64,000 nucleotides of DNA, from contig JAWWNJ010000026.1 of the NCBI GenBank assembly GCA_037176885.1, forward strand, positions 248,001 to 312,000, in the 5' to 3' direction. Below the pieces are notes generated by a model that was not told the origin of the DNA, made no database searches, and saw nothing but the letters and a program-made list of their open reading frames with translations. Positions 23,530 through 36,200 of the stretch are shown here, in pieces (the stretch's first letter is position 1; every line of letters starts with the position of its first letter). Source of the stretch: Favolaschia claudopus. Lineage: Eukaryota; Basidiomycota; Agaricomycetes; Agaricales; Mycenaceae. The position numbers were made by a program, and so were the translations under genes.

Positions 23530-26128
23530 ATGCCCGCACCCCTCACCCAGCTCCGTACTCGTCTCTTCAGACGCCTCCCTACGCGATGTCTACACACCAC
23601 TTCAACCCTCCGCAACTCTGGCTCCACTGCATACGATCCCGATGCAGAACCGCGCGAAGAGGAGCTTGTCGACGTCTGCATCGTTGGCGGTGGTCCCGCC
23701 GGCCTCAGCGCAGCCATACGGCTCAAACAGCTCGAGGCAGAAACAGGGAAAGAGGTGCGCGTAGTGCTACTAGAAAAGGGCAGCGAGGTCGGCGCACATA
23801 TCTTGTCTGGGGCGGTAATCGAGCCATCCGCTTTGGATGCCCTCCTGCCCGACTGGCGCACCACGGAGCACCCATTATCTCAACCCGTAACGAAGTCCTC
23901 TATGCGCTTCCTGACGCAGAAATATTCCATCCCGATTCCGCACCCGCCACAGATGAATAATAAGGGCAATTACATTGCGAGTCTCAGCCGCGTTGCCGCA
24001 TGGCTTGGGGGTGTGGCGGAGGAGCTGGGCGTCGAGGTCTATCCCGGCTTTTCCGGAGCCCGATTTCTGCTGGCGCAAGAGGCGGACGCTAAGGATGCTC
24101 AAGGACGCGAAGTACGGTCTGTGAGAGGGGTTATCACCCACGACGCGGGGGTTACGCGCCAGCGCACGAAGTCTGCGCGATTTGAACCTGGCGTAGCGTT
24201 CCGTGCGCGCGCGACACTGCTCGCGGAAGGTGCCCATGGATCGCTCGCCAAGCAGGCTATTTCTATGTATGATCTGCGGAATGGGAAGGAGCCACAGACG
24301 TATGGGATTGGGTTGAAGGAGGTCTGGCGCGTCGATGAGAAGAAATATGTTCCTGGTGCCGTCTAATTTCCTTTTCGTATAATCTCACTCTCATCTCACT
24401 CTTGCTTGATTTTTTTTGCAGGCAAAGTCATACATACGCTCGGCTGGCCACTCAGTACGAACACATATGGCGGCGGATGGGAATATCACATGGCAGATGG
24501 GCTGGTTAGTATTGGGCTGGTCGTTGGGCTCGATTACAAGAATCCTTGGTTAGAGCCGTATCGTGAATTCCAGGTGAGCATCCATCCTTTCCCATTGAAT
24601 CCTTGCATGAAAGCTGAATTCAATCTCAGCGCATGAAACACCATCCTGCGTTCCGTGCCCTTCTAGCAGGCGGTGAACGCCTCGCATATGGTGGTCGCTC
24701 TCTCACTGAAGGCGGGTTTCAGAGTCTGCCGAAACTCGACTTCCCCGGCGGTGCGTTGATTGGGTGGGTGTGTATTTAATATCTACGAACGAACGAGAAC
24801 GCTGAGATGTATGTTGACAATACATCCAGGTGCGCCGCCGGCGTGGTGAATGCTGCGAAGATCAAAGGCACACATAACGCCATGCGGGTGAGATAGTTTT
24901 CAATTCGACGTTCACCATAGAATTAGTTGTGCTCAACGGAAGGCTTTGCTTTATAGACCGGGATGCTTGCAGCTGAGTCTGCATTTGCGGAGCTGCATCC
25001 CGATGCACAGTTTGAATCTACCGCCTCGCCGCAGACATTCAAAGTCAAGGCTGTCAATGCAGACTCTGTATGATACGCCCCCCCCACTGATATTTTTTTG
25101 CTCACTTCTAGACATTTTTTCCAGAATCCCTCCGCTGAGCCCTCATCGGAGCCGATTTCTTTAGCCTCCTATAGCGCCGCGTTCGAGAATTCTCCGGCCC
25201 ACAAAGATCTATGGGCCGTGCGTAACGTGCGGCCTGGGTTCAACACGCGTTTGGGGTTGTTAGGAGGTGTGCTCAATGCCGGGGTGGATACTATCCTTGG
25301 AGGACGAGTTCCATGGACACTGGCGCACCATGCGAAAATAGTGAGCGTGTCATTGCGCATGATTGAGACAGAACTTTGAATCCGCAACAGAGGAATCCGA
25401 GCACGACGTCGCCTGACGCACTGGCTACGCAGCCCGCGGCTGCGTGCACGCCGATTGCGTACCCGCCCTTCGAGCCGCCGTTGAGCACCGACCTGATGAC
25501 GAGCGTTGCGCTTACGGGGACGAATCATGCGGAGGGCGAGGCGGTGCATTTAAGGGTTATGCGTGGCGTAAGGGGGCCGGCGTTGGGAGGTACATTGGAT
25601 TTTTCTTTGATTTGACTTCGAATTCTTTTTTGATCTGACCTCGGATCTTCTCTTGATACTTAGCGGACAAGGAACGTGTCAAAGAGGATGAACCCGTAGA
25701 CACACACGAGACGGCTGCGCGGCGAAGGGCGCATGTGCAGGCTAATGCTGGGACGTATGCTGGACTGTTGCAGCGGGCGTGCCCGGCGGGAGTGTACGAG
25801 TATGTCGCGGACGATGGGGCGAAAGCTGTTCCAGGCAATTCGGATGCGAAGGAGGAGGAGGGGTGGGAGGGGAAGAAACTTGTTATTAATTCGCAGGTAT
25901 GGTTTGAAGTTAATTGATTTCAGCTTTTGACAAGTCGCTGATTCGTTGCAGAATTGCATTCACTGCAAACTGTGTGATATCAAGGTTCCGACTCAGGATA
26001 TTACTTGGACTACGCCTGAAGGCGGAGGGGGGCCGAAGTATAGTGAGTTTTTTTTTTCTTTCCTTGAGAACTGAGAGATTGTTGTGCAACCTGCTAACGA
26101 GCTTGCTTTTTCGATAGCGCTTACTTAG
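23530..26128 (+). CDS. Electron transfer flavoprotein-ubiquinone oxidoreductase (mitochondrial)
   Basis: Passes electrons from ETF (fatty-acid and amino-acid dehydrogenases) to ubiquinone at the inner mitochondrial membrane. The ATG at 23530 opens [20 protein letters not shown], a basic presequence. The FAD-binding segment is [20 protein letters not shown], followed by [20 protein letters not shown]. Later come [65 protein letters not shown] and, after an intron, [10 protein letters not shown]. The C-terminal 4Fe-4S domain reads CPAGVYEY and [20 protein letters not shown], with its Cys ligands, then GGGGPKY and a short last exon ending TLT. Full length (~650 residues) and apparently intact. 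It shares the fatty-acid theme with the acyl-CoA oxidase at 1.7 kb. Confidence 0.93.
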
Positions 26129-26738
26129 ACTTTGACAATATACGCATAAAGAAAACAAACTGTTGCAACGTAATGAACACTGCACGGCGGTTGGAGTGCA
26201 AATACATGTTCTGCTGCTCAGCCGGTACTGTTTCACTTTCGTTCAGTGTTAAGCGGCACTCGTCGAGATGAGACTAGGCCAATGTTGCTTGCACATTTCA
26301 TTCGCACACCGACCATCGTAATGAGCGACCATGTAATCGTCTGAAAGGATAGTTCTGTTGCATTTGTCGCGCCGAACTTTCGAATTGATTTCTAGCGCGA
26401 TTTATACAACGAGTAGTGCTTTTAATCCATTGAATCTCAGGTCTCAGGGTCGGCGCTGATTTGAACAGACACGGCCAGCGCCTCCCTAAGTATTTCAATT
26501 CGAACACTGTCAGAACAAGGACATCGACGGTCTACTACGACCACGACCACGGACGGCCCGGCGAAGATTTGGGAACAGATATCTAAGATTGCAGAACTTC
26601 TGCATACGACGATTTAAGTTGAGCATCCATCTGCTCCGAATAAGATATCGACGCCTCGAGCTGCATCCTCTCCAGCAAGTAGAGCAAATCAATTTAAAAG
26701 TCAGTTTAGAAATATAGGAATTACAAGTCAGGTTGAAT
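26129..26738. other. Intergenic between convergent ETF-QO and HRI1-like genes
   Basis: About 610 bases of shared 3' flank. Nothing beyond short spurious frames. Confidence 0.4.
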
Positions 26739-27590
26739 CTATAGAACAAGCCACTCCCGCCCCTCCCACTCCACCGTCGAACCGCTCTCCCAGCGCGAAG
26801 TAATACTCGCGTCGGGCAGGAATTTCATAGCTGAGCTGGGGATAGCTGGGAGGGGGGTGGAATATCCGCGCGTCCACTCGCTTGGATGGGAATCTGAATT
26901 CGCAGACTTGAGCTGAGCCTGCCAAGCCCAGAACTCCCCCTCCCCCTTTCGCCCAAGTGCGAGCTGCCACCTCCCCACGCGTGCACGCCAGCAATCTGAG
27001 TTGAGAGTGCGGATGAACACCGCGCCGTTGGAGGGGTATTCTTCATCGCTTTTAGAATCGCGATACTCTTCGTCGCGCCATACTTCCTCGTACGGCGTGA
27101 GGACGCCTGTAGCGGGGTTGACCATTTCGCCGGTTTCGAGGGTAAGGGTAAGGCCGTCTTGGTTGGGGAGGGGGGTGTTAAGGCCGATGTCGAGGACGGT
27201 TAGTGGGTGCTGCAGTGTTTAATGTTGAAAGCAAAGCAGAATAGAGTAGACAACATTAGAGCGGATATATAGCATTCAGAATTTCTTGAGTCGAGGTAGG
27301 TGGATTGCCGAGAGAGACAGACGAACAAGTGTGCGCGAGTCCAGATGATGCGTGAATTTTGTTTTTGTAATCGATTCTTTATTGTCCACGTCGAGAGAAT
27401 TGAAAGGAGTAGAAACGCGGAAGCCAGCAAATGCCCAGTCCAAGCTACCGTCTTTTTTGTTGAAGCGTACGTCGAGGAAGGCGCCGGTCTTTAGCGAGGT
27501 GAGGACGATTGTTTGGGTTGGTTCCGAGGGTGCGGAGGAGGGGAGCCAGCGAATTGACTCGCGAAATGAGATGGAGGCGGTTGTGGACAT
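26739..27590 (-). CDS. HRI1-family protein
   Basis: A fungal protein of about 250 residues resembling yeast Hri1, whose biochemical role is poorly defined (it has been reported to interact with Hrr25). The start 27588-27590 gives MSTTASISFRESIRWLPS. Family-like landmarks are GSLDWAFAGFRV near the N-terminus, LTLTLETGEMVNPATG followed by PYEEVWRDEEY in the middle, and the C-terminal WESGSTVEWEGREWLVL. An intron (about 27211-27310) joins THHLDSR to HPLTVLDIGLNTPLP. No signal peptide or membrane segment. It is the upstream neighbour in tandem with the LIM gene (stop 27858). The assignment rests on remembered family shape, not a search. Confidence 0.72.
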
Positions 27591-27857
27591 GATGGTTCGG
27601 GTGAAGGTACTGTGAGTGATCTTTTCGCACGGGAGAGACATTGCAAACGGGCACAACATGTACAAGATCTGGCTACATTGACATTACATTTCATTAAGCT
27701 ACAAAAAGCGCGAGCAACACAGAGAATACATACGTTATAATTACTACATAGTCCGTCACGGAAATCGGCTGGTTAGATGCACCCCGCGAAAGATCATGGT
27801 GTGGTTCTCCGATCACCCTCCATGGTCTACACAGAACAAACAGCAGCAGCACGAAAA

Positions 27858-28988
27858 TCACTTCCTCAAGCCCTGCGGGCCATGGAGTTTCGTATGACAA
27901 TGGACACACATAGGTTCGCCGTCGTGGTCCCTCAGACGATTCGAGTCGAGCCGCGTGTCGCACTCGGTACATCGCAGGCAGACTTTGTGGTAGATCTTGC
28001 CGACAGCCTTGACCTGCAAATCACTCGGGCTCAACATGCATCTTTCAAAAATCAAGAAAAACCCAAAGCAATCCATACCTGCTCGGCGAAAAATACGCTC
28101 TTCCCACAACGCGCGCATTTGGGGCTGGCGCCTCCGAAGCGACGTGGAGATGGGCTTCCGCCGGTGAGAGTCCGGGCGATGGGGCGGGGCGGGCTCTCAC
28201 CGTCGCCGGTCATGTGCCGGCGTTGGACCATTGCTGCGGAGGCGTAGCGCTCGGCTACGGGCGCCATTGCGCGGCTGGAGTAGCCGCTTGTGTTGAGGTC
28301 GAATATTGGGTCAGTCTCGGTCTCTGCGTCGGCCTCTGGAGAGCGAACGAGTTCGGGTTCCAAGGTGCCATCGATGTCTGGAGCGCGTGTTGGGCTGAGT
28401 TGGACTGTGCGCGGTAGAGCTTCAACGCCGAAGCGCCCCGAGTGAGTGAGGGAGGTAGTCTTCTCAGATAATGGGCTCGGTGACTCTGAGGCGGCGACAT
28501 CCCGTTTGCGCGGGGGAGTTATTGGTGGGTCTGGGCGGTGGGGTATGTGGTGTGTCCCGAAGTTCTTTGCGTGACACAATTTGCTGCAAGACGGTCAGAT
28601 ATCCGCAGAGAAGTAAGAATGCAACGAGCAGTACCGACCAATATGGCTGCGATATGATATTAATGTGCAGTTCAATGACATAGTTCAAGTCATACAGACC
28701 TCTTGGTCGTGCTCTAGCAGAGAGAGCGAGTCGAGGCGTTTCTTGCAGGTCGTGCATGAGAGGCAGGGCTGCAGCAAGCGGTGTTATATATGCGATGTTA
28801 TCGAGAGAAGGGTGGGTTATGAACCTTGTGGTAGAACTAGCAGCAGCAATTCAAGGTTACTAAATACTGAATGAATGATGCCGAGGGATTGAAAGGAATA
28901 CCTTTCTGCCTGGCCCTAGGACCTGTTCGGCGGCGTATACGGACTTGTTGCACCTGGGACATATTGCGGAACCGCCGAAGGAGGCCAT
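27858..28988 (-). CDS. Two-LIM-domain zinc-binding protein with two microexons
   Basis: A predicted 278-residue adaptor with two LIM zinc fingers joined by a disordered Ser/Pro/Arg linker; LIM domains mediate protein contacts in cytoskeletal and signalling complexes. Exons (minus strand) are 28902-28988, 28825-28836 (12 nt), 28700-28768, 28639-28646 (8 nt), 28079-28583 and 27858-28013, and all phases agree. LIM1 is ICPRCNKSVYAAEQ, then FYHK (microexon 1), PCLSCTTCKKRLDS, PYC (microexon 2 plus one base) and KLCHAKNFG. LIM2 is PKCARCGKSVFFAEQ, VGKIYHKVCLRCTECDTRLD and GEPMCVHCHTKLHG. The Zn ligands are complete only if both microexons are included. The protein ends PQGLRK. Two ATGs upstream of 28988 are out of the LIM frame or less well placed. 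Confidence 0.88.
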
Positions 28989-29074
28989 TGGAGAGCGAGA
29001 GAGTCAAGAACGCGGTGCATGGTGACCATGTTGTTGGGTGTTTGTCGCTCTGCTTCCTCTGTTGCGTCCACTCA

Positions 29075-29098
29075 ATCTCGCAAAGGGAGGGGTTGTCA
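29075..29098 (-). promoter_or_regulatory. 24-bp sequence shared with the PEX19 promoter
   Basis: Read on the minus strand this 24-mer (TGACAACCCC...TTTGCGAGAT) is identical to 44453-44476 on the plus strand. It lies 86 bases upstream of the LIM start and 72 upstream of the PEX19 start, in the same orientation to both genes. Here it also forms most of one arm of an imperfect hairpin with 29109-29123. It may be a regulatory element or the end of a dispersed repeat. Confidence 0.5.
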
Positions 29099-29251
29099 TT
29101 TTTTGTAGTCCCTCCTTTGCGAGGAAAAATCTGACCACGCGCCCTCAGACTCGTTTCGGTGCGCCGCTAAGCGTCTCGTACAACACCAAGCAAAGGGTCA
29201 ACTAATAGTAAGGTCTTGAAAATGTTCTGTTTGCCTTTCACCGAATCTCTG

Positions 29252-29475
29252 CCACGGTTCGTCAATGCGACTGTCGCTACGGTCGAGGACGTGGTCTGGG
29301 ATCTGCGCATACGCTCCAGCCTTGCTCTCGCTGTTGAATCTCTTGTCCGACTTACATTGGACCAAGTCTTTGGTGAATTCCCCGTTGGAGACTGATAGCT
29401 CTCTTTCCACCCGTCGAGAGTACTGTCGAACACAATGGCAAGAACACAACTCCCTCTTCGCCCTGCTTGGACCGT
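29252..29475. repeat. Direct repeat, copy 1
   Basis: Shares CACGGTTCGTC, GGACGTGGTCTG, CTTTCCACCCGTC and CGAACACAATGGCAAGA, in the same order and spacing, with 29709-29935. Diverged direct duplication about 225 bp long. Confidence 0.7.
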
Positions 29476-29508
29476 ATTTGGCCCCGCTGTCTTTGATGTA
29501 CACTCGCT

Positions 29509-29700
29509 CCCTTGTTCTCGGCGCAGCTGCCCTGTTCTCGCCCCTTCGTTACCTCAGAGTACCTTTCAGCCTAAAACAACACGACGATCCCTCAAATTAT
29601 CTGCATGGCTATTAGCCTGGATGTTGTCAGCCTTCAAGGGTACCCTCGCCACCTCGCGATCCGATTCTTCCATGCTGCCGGAGCTCTTAATGGTTCACTG
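29509..29700 (+). repeat. Dispersed repeat, copy A (inverted relative to 44.2 kb)
   Basis: Phrases CTGTTCTCGCC, CCCCTTCGTTACCTC, CCTCAAATTATCTGC, TGTTGTCAGC, CCCTCGCCAC and CCTCGCGATCCGATT recur in the same order on the minus strand at 44205-44405. Roughly three quarters identical by eye. No coding capacity is conserved. Confidence 0.7.
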
Positions 29701-29708
29701 AATTTCTT

Positions 29709-29935
29709 TCACGGTTCGTCACTGCGACTGTTGGTACAGTGGAGGACGTGGTCTGAGCGATGTCAGGATCTGTACGCACCCACCTTCCCCTCGCTGTTCT
29801 CTTATCTTGTCCAGCTTACACTGGACCAACTCTTGGGCGAACCGAACCGCGACGATGATTGCCTTTCCACCCGTCAAGAGTAGTACTTTCGAACACAATG
29901 GCAAGACCTGAAATCCCTGTTCGCCCCGTGCCAAG
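29709..29935. repeat. Direct repeat, copy 2
   Basis: Second copy of the ~225-bp unit at 29252-29475. The two copies bracket the dispersed repeat at 29509-29700, as if a larger unit were duplicated or interrupted. Confidence 0.7.
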
Positions 29936-30245
29936 ACATTTGACGTTCTTATGATAGTCGGACCGTTTGATTTACGCGCATACAACGCCTGGCGGGTGCT
30001 AAAAGTTACCAGTATCGACTAGATGACCTCGCATGTAGTAAATTAGACACCATGTACATCGAGGTCGACGTTGACTCGAGGGATCTACGGAATTCAATTC
30101 ATTATTCTCTATGTTTACACTCAAAATGCTTCGCGAACACCCCTCGCTTCAGTGAATTCGTGTTATTATAATTTACACGCGATTTTCTCTCTTTGGCGCG
30201 TCTGTCACAGTGTGACCTCGAGCTCCTTGCCTTTGGACGCGTCGG

Positions 30246-33200
30246 ATGCAAGCTTGCACGATCCAACTGACCTTGTCCAACGAAAAGTCTCCTTTATCCG
30301 CATATCTTGGCCCCGACAACTCCGTCGACAATGCTCCGAATGATCGCGAGCCTACTCTACTCGACGCCATCCGCGCTACCCTACATGCCACAAACTCAGA
30401 TCCACCGCAGAACAAACGGGCAACTTTCGTGACCACTCAGCTCCTGACACCGCGCGGAGAGCCTTGGGACGAGGAGGAGATAGCATGGAACTCGACTACC
30501 GTCGTCTGGGGCTCCGGCGGTGTCATGCGCAAAAAATGGACCTTCAGCGCGGACGGCCAGCACGTACAATACGCTACATTGGGTTGGCTTGAACAGAACG
30601 GCTCTGATACTCCTGCCGGCAACAACTCATCTGCCCCTCCCATAGCTTCGATGCCGTCGACTGAGCGACCTACATTTGGTCCTTTCGCTCGCGCCCAACA
30701 GAATCGCAAGCCACAACGGAACAAGCTCTCTCGCGTTCCAGCCGTCTTCGTATTCCTTCGCAGCATCGGCAAAATCTTTCTCAAGAACGGCTTGGACTTT
30801 ACGTTCGCTGTGCCGTTTGTGGTGCGCAAGGCATGGCCTTTATTCCCCCATGGCGTGATGATCCAGAGAATAGTGGAAGCGAGCGAACTCGAGGAAGCGG
30901 CGCTCACCGGGGAGCCTGTCCTCCCCACCATCTTCTCGCTCACCAGTCCATTTGCAGAGGCAGGCACTGTCGCCCTGACCTCAGGGATCCTCGGTGGGTT
31001 TGTCAGCCCACCCACTCTCAGAGATGAAGAAGAAAACTCCAGAAAGCCGTTAAAAGCCGTCCCCTCGACAGAAAACCTCGTCTGGGTCTCACACCGCGGT
31101 CCCGGTGGCATGAACGACATCGCGGTCACTGTGGATACTGAGAAACGACAACTCTCCGTCTGGCGATACGTCTACATCAAGCCGAAAGACACCCCCGTCC
31201 CACTCGGCCGTGCCAAAGTCGCTCGTCATCGCCAGTCATTATCCACGGCGCCGACGAACCGACGGACGTCGACGATGTACTCTGATTTAGATCGCCTGCA
31301 CCCCCGCTCACCCAAAGCGGCGCCTCGGCCGGCGGATCCAATCCCTGACGTCCCGATACTCCCGCCCGACATGCCCCCGCTGTCGCTGTCCGCGCTCCCG
31401 GGCATGGCCCCTGCGCTGTCCACGACGACGACCATGGCGTCGATCGGATCCGGTACCGCATCCCAGTGGTCTGCCCCAACACGGCCGCGCCGCAACTCGC
31501 TCACGCGGAACGACCTCAGCGTCACGCTCGATCGCATGGTGCTGGGAGGCAAACCAGACGCGGACAGCGTCCTCGCACCCATCGAGCACGGCAGGATGAA
31601 GGCGTCGTATTGGATGGAGCTGTTGCATACACAGGAGCTGTCGAGCGTTGAGTGAGTGCGCGCATCGTCGCTTCGTTTACCTAATCTAATCTGAGCATGT
31701 ACATTTGCAGCAGCGACGACTGGCGCAACGTTTCATGCTGGCTGTTCGACGGTCGTTGGGGCGGCTCCTCCGAGCGCTCGCTCCTCTCCATCCACTTCCC
31801 CGCCTCCCAAACCCTCCATCTGTTCGATCTACATGCCGCGCAAGACAACGCTCTCAAGATCAAACCCGTCCTGCAGCTCCCCGCCCTCGGTGCGGTCTCG
31901 CTTCGTATCACACGACCGACGGCTTGGGATTTACTCGTCCTTCAGCCGGACAACCAGCTCGTCGTTCTCACTCACGGCACGAAAGTGCTGCCGCTGTCGG
32001 TCCATGTCAAGGTTCCTCCCGAACAAGACCACCCTCCCTCTATGGCAGTCGACGACACAATGATGCCTGTGGACGCCGGCGATGTCAAAATCGTTGGAAT
32101 CCGCCGCGATTCGTTCTATTCGGCTACTTTGATCCTGGAGGATGCTCGCCAGCTGCAGTACGAGCAACCTCTCACCATGGACCTGGTCCCTCCCGACTAT
32201 TTGACTGGACAAACGCTCCAGATTCTTGCCCTCACGCTGCCCGAGGATATCTTCTTCGAACTGCACCGGCATTTCTTGCAAACTTGGTCTTCTCGACGTT
32301 TTCAGACTTCCGATGGGATCGAATTCGATTGTTTGACTTCGGCGCTTTGTCACGTCTTCCATCTACGCCCTTTTGTGACCACTGGATGTAACAACGACGA
32401 TTTGTGGTCGTCGTTATCGAAGTCTCCTTCCCATAATCGTTTCCACGAGGATCCTGCGCTGCGGACTTTGAAACGTCCACCTCCGCTTTCCAACTCATTG
32501 GCTTCTGTGCTTGACCCGACTCGGGGTCCTCCTTCTGAGCGCAAGAGTCTACTTGCGCCCGCGCTTTACGCGCTGCACACTCTGGGCGAAGATTTGCGGC
32601 TTAGTGTTGATCACTACAAAGCCCTTACTCAGTTAACACCCGTTATATGCATGGTTGCCGCTGTTATTCGTCCGGAATGGTGCGACTACTGGAAACGTTT
32701 GTGTCCAGACGCTATGGCTGGATGGCCAAAACCTACGACAACCGGTACGCACAACTTCTTTTCTACTTACTCTTTAAGCTCATTTGCTCACCACCATCCA
32801 TAGACCACCAAGTCGACGATCGCCTCCCCGTCTGGCCTCCAGACGTTTCTGCAATTCTCTACGGCCGAATCAGCAACCCAGAATGGCAAGTCCCATGGCA
32901 CGACACGCAACACATGGCCAGCCGATTCCACGTCGTTCCCTCCTGCGCATTCGGCCGCATCGACCCCCTCAGCACGCTCAGCCGCCTCACAGCGCTCTAC
33001 AAGTGCCTCGCGGACGCCAACGAGCCCTCGGGGCAGAAACGCGCGGAGAACGCGATTCTGCGGATGGTGGAGTTGAGGATTGGGCCGGAGCTGCTGAATC
33101 GGCTGCCGTTGGGGGTGTTGATGCCGATTCGGGAGGCGGCGCGGACGTGTCAGCTTGCGCCGCCGAGTGATTGGCCGTTGGAGGCGTATAGGGTCGTTGG

Positions 33201-36200
33201 GAGGAACGATGTGGCCGCGTCCGCGAGTCAGGCGCCGGAGATGCTTTTTGGTGATGGGTATAGATCTATCAAGGACTTTATCGTGAGTTCGTCGTTTGGT
33301 GTTCAGTTTATTTTGCTAATATTCTTTCTCGATGGTTAGGACCCATCTCGCGCGCGTCCGACCGTTGGCGAGATTGCTATCCAAGCGAGAAGTGCTGGGT
33401 CCGGGGAAGTGCATTCTGTTTCGGGGGTGGAGCTCGAGCTCAATGATTTTACGGATATACGGTTTGGTCAGGACAGGAGGTTGGAAGAGGTTGCGCGGAT
33501 GTTGTCGTCTTCGAACATTGCGGCTGCACGCGTCATGGACCGGCCGGAATTAAAGTGCGTGTTGATTGATTTTCTTAGTAGCGGATTACCCTGATTTTAC
33601 TTCTCGCAGCGAACATGACCAAGCCAAGGAACATCAGGGACAGGTTCTCCGAATAGCAGAACGCACGCTTGCGCTTCCCTACGGCCGCGGGATGTTCACT
33701 TTTGGATCCCTCCCAACAGTCACGAGAGAGGCGTATTCCATCCCGAAGATGGAATTCACAATTCGTTTGCAACCGCTCAATCTGACTGTGTCCCCGGAAC
33801 CCGGGAAAATTCCCATCGAGTCCCTCAACTGGGGAGATTTCCACAACGGTGTTGCTGCTGGGCTCCGGATCTCTCCTTCAGCTGGAGGTGTGGAAAGTTC
33901 CTGGATCGCGTTCAACAAGCCTTCTGAGCTTACACCGGAACACGCTGGGTTTCTGTTCGGAATCGGTCTCACCGGGCATTTGAAGGAAATGCTTACTTGG
34001 CATACGTTTGCGTATCTGACGCCCAAGCACGATTTGACATCCATAGGTGTGCTGCTCGGACTCTCAGCGGCCAACGTCGGAAGCGCCGATCCCCACGTTA
34101 CGAAGCTGCTTGCTGTACACACTCCTGCTCTTCTCCCCACCCCCGCTGTCGACCTGAATGTCTCGCTCATGACCCAGGCAGCCGGTTTATCCGGTCTTGG
34201 TCTCCTGTACATGGGGACCAAGAACCGACGCATGGCGGAGGTGTGCTTGAGCGAGATCAGGCGGCGCGATCTGGTGCAGCCTGATCTGAGCAACGAATAT
34301 CGGGAAGCTTATACTTTCTCCGCCGCTCTTGCGTTTGGGATGATCATGCTGGGGAAGGGCAGCATGATCCCGGCGGATATGCACCTGCTGAGCCGGCTGA
34401 ACATGCTGATTCATGGAGAGCCACGGTCGACGATTGGTAGGAAAGGGCCCTCGTTTGACATCAATCTTACCTCCCCCGCTGCTACGCTCGCTCTGGGGTT
34501 GATGTATCTCCGCACTGAAAGACAGGACGTTGCGGACATGCTCACGATTCCCGACACTGTGCTCGCGCTCAACCGCATCCAGCCGAGCTTTTTGCTGATG
34601 CGCGTCCTCGCTAAAGCTCTGATTATGTGGAATGCGGTGGCTCCGACCTCTGACTGGCAAGCAGCGCAGATTCCCGTCGCCATTCGAGAGGCGGTGGATG
34701 CGCGTACGAAGCAAGGCAAGCCGATGGATGATGCGCTGGAGTTGGCGTATTATAATATCTTGGCGGCTTCGTGTTTCGCGATTGGCTTGAAGTTCGCGGG
34801 GACTGCGCGGCAGGAGGCGTATATGATGATCATCCGCTATTTCGATTTGTTCAATCGGATGGTGTATTCGAATAGTGCGTGATTATTTGTTGATTGGCTT
34901 CATATTTATTCACCTTCAATTAGGCCAGGCGTTCGATCACAAAATCCGGCGAAGCGCTGTGCGGGATGGGCTGAACCTGATCTCGATTTCCCTCAGCATG
35001 GTCATGGCTGGGACGGGTGAAATTTCTTGTCTTCGTCGTCTGCGGTTTGCGTATGGGATGTATCATCAGACGATGTATCATCCGTCGTTCAAGTACGGGA
35101 TCCACGTCGCCACGCATATGTCGTTGGGCCTATTGTTCCTCGGTGGAGGTCGATTCACTCTCGGAACGTCCGACGCCGCCATTGCCTGCATGGTCACGGC
35201 CTTCTTCCCCCGCGCGCATCACTTGTCGTCGGACAACAAGAGTTTTCTCCAGGCGCTTCGCCATTTCTGGGTCCTCGCGATCGAGCCTAGATGCTTGATT
35301 GCAAGGGATGTGGAAACGACTGAGGTTGTTTATCTTCCCGTGAAGATCAGCGTCAACGATGGCAAGGAAATTGGAACCACACAGCTCATCTCCCCGACCC
35401 TCATCCCGGATTTGGATAAACTGGCAGCCATCCGCGTTGATACGCCGCGGTACTGGCCGTTCCATTTCGACACGGCCAACATTCCGCGGCATAAAGAGAG
35501 TCTGCTACGGAGCCAGACGCTGTTTGTTAAACGCAGGACAGCGTTTCTCAGCTACACGGAAGATCCGCGTGGCAGTCGCAGCCTGTTTGTGCGATCGCGA
35601 TCGTCGACGGGGGAAGCGGCGACGCTTGATTTTCCTCAGCTTACTGACACGAAGGTCCATCCTGCGGGTGACTTGTCCGAGTTTATCACCTCGTTCTCGA
35701 ATGATACGTTGTTTTTGGCGTTTGCGGATCACCTGGCCAGGGAAGAGGGAGAGACGGACGCGGAGCTACTGTTCCACAGATATTGCCATGCGAATCTGCT
35801 GGATAGCATATTGCAAGGAAAACCGCAGACCTTGCAATCACACCTCACGTTGTTCCGGTATCGCAGGATTACGCCGGATTCGCGGTATTTCCACATGCAT
35901 TTACAAGACCTGCGGTTCGCGGCGGACTTCTACAGCAAGGTGTACGAGCGGCGGTTCAGTGGAAGAAGAGAGAACAACTTCAGGATATCATTGATCCGAG
36001 ACAGCACTGTTTCCGGTGCGTTGTATGCGCTCGACAAGCAGCTGGACGTGGTGCGCACGAAGCCAGAGTTGCTGGGTGCATTGCGGCAGTATGCGCGTGG
36101 GGAGCCGGTGGTGGTGGATGAGCGGGTGTCGCCGAATATATCGCAGTATCTCGCGTGGTATATGTTGCGGAACAGCGTGCCTGTCGCGACGCTGTTGCTT

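Larger units (their letters stand above)
28989..30245. other. Repeat-bearing divergent intergenic region (LIM gene / APC1)
   Basis: About 1.25 kb between divergent genes. It contains an imperfect palindrome at 29077-29123, a direct repeat pair (29252-29475 and 29709-29935) and, between them, a segment related to one at 44.2-44.4 kb. No gene. Confidence 0.55.

Noticed and set aside
30437..31129. 230-codon minus-strand frame
   Set aside because: Antisense shadow of the long APC1 first exon.
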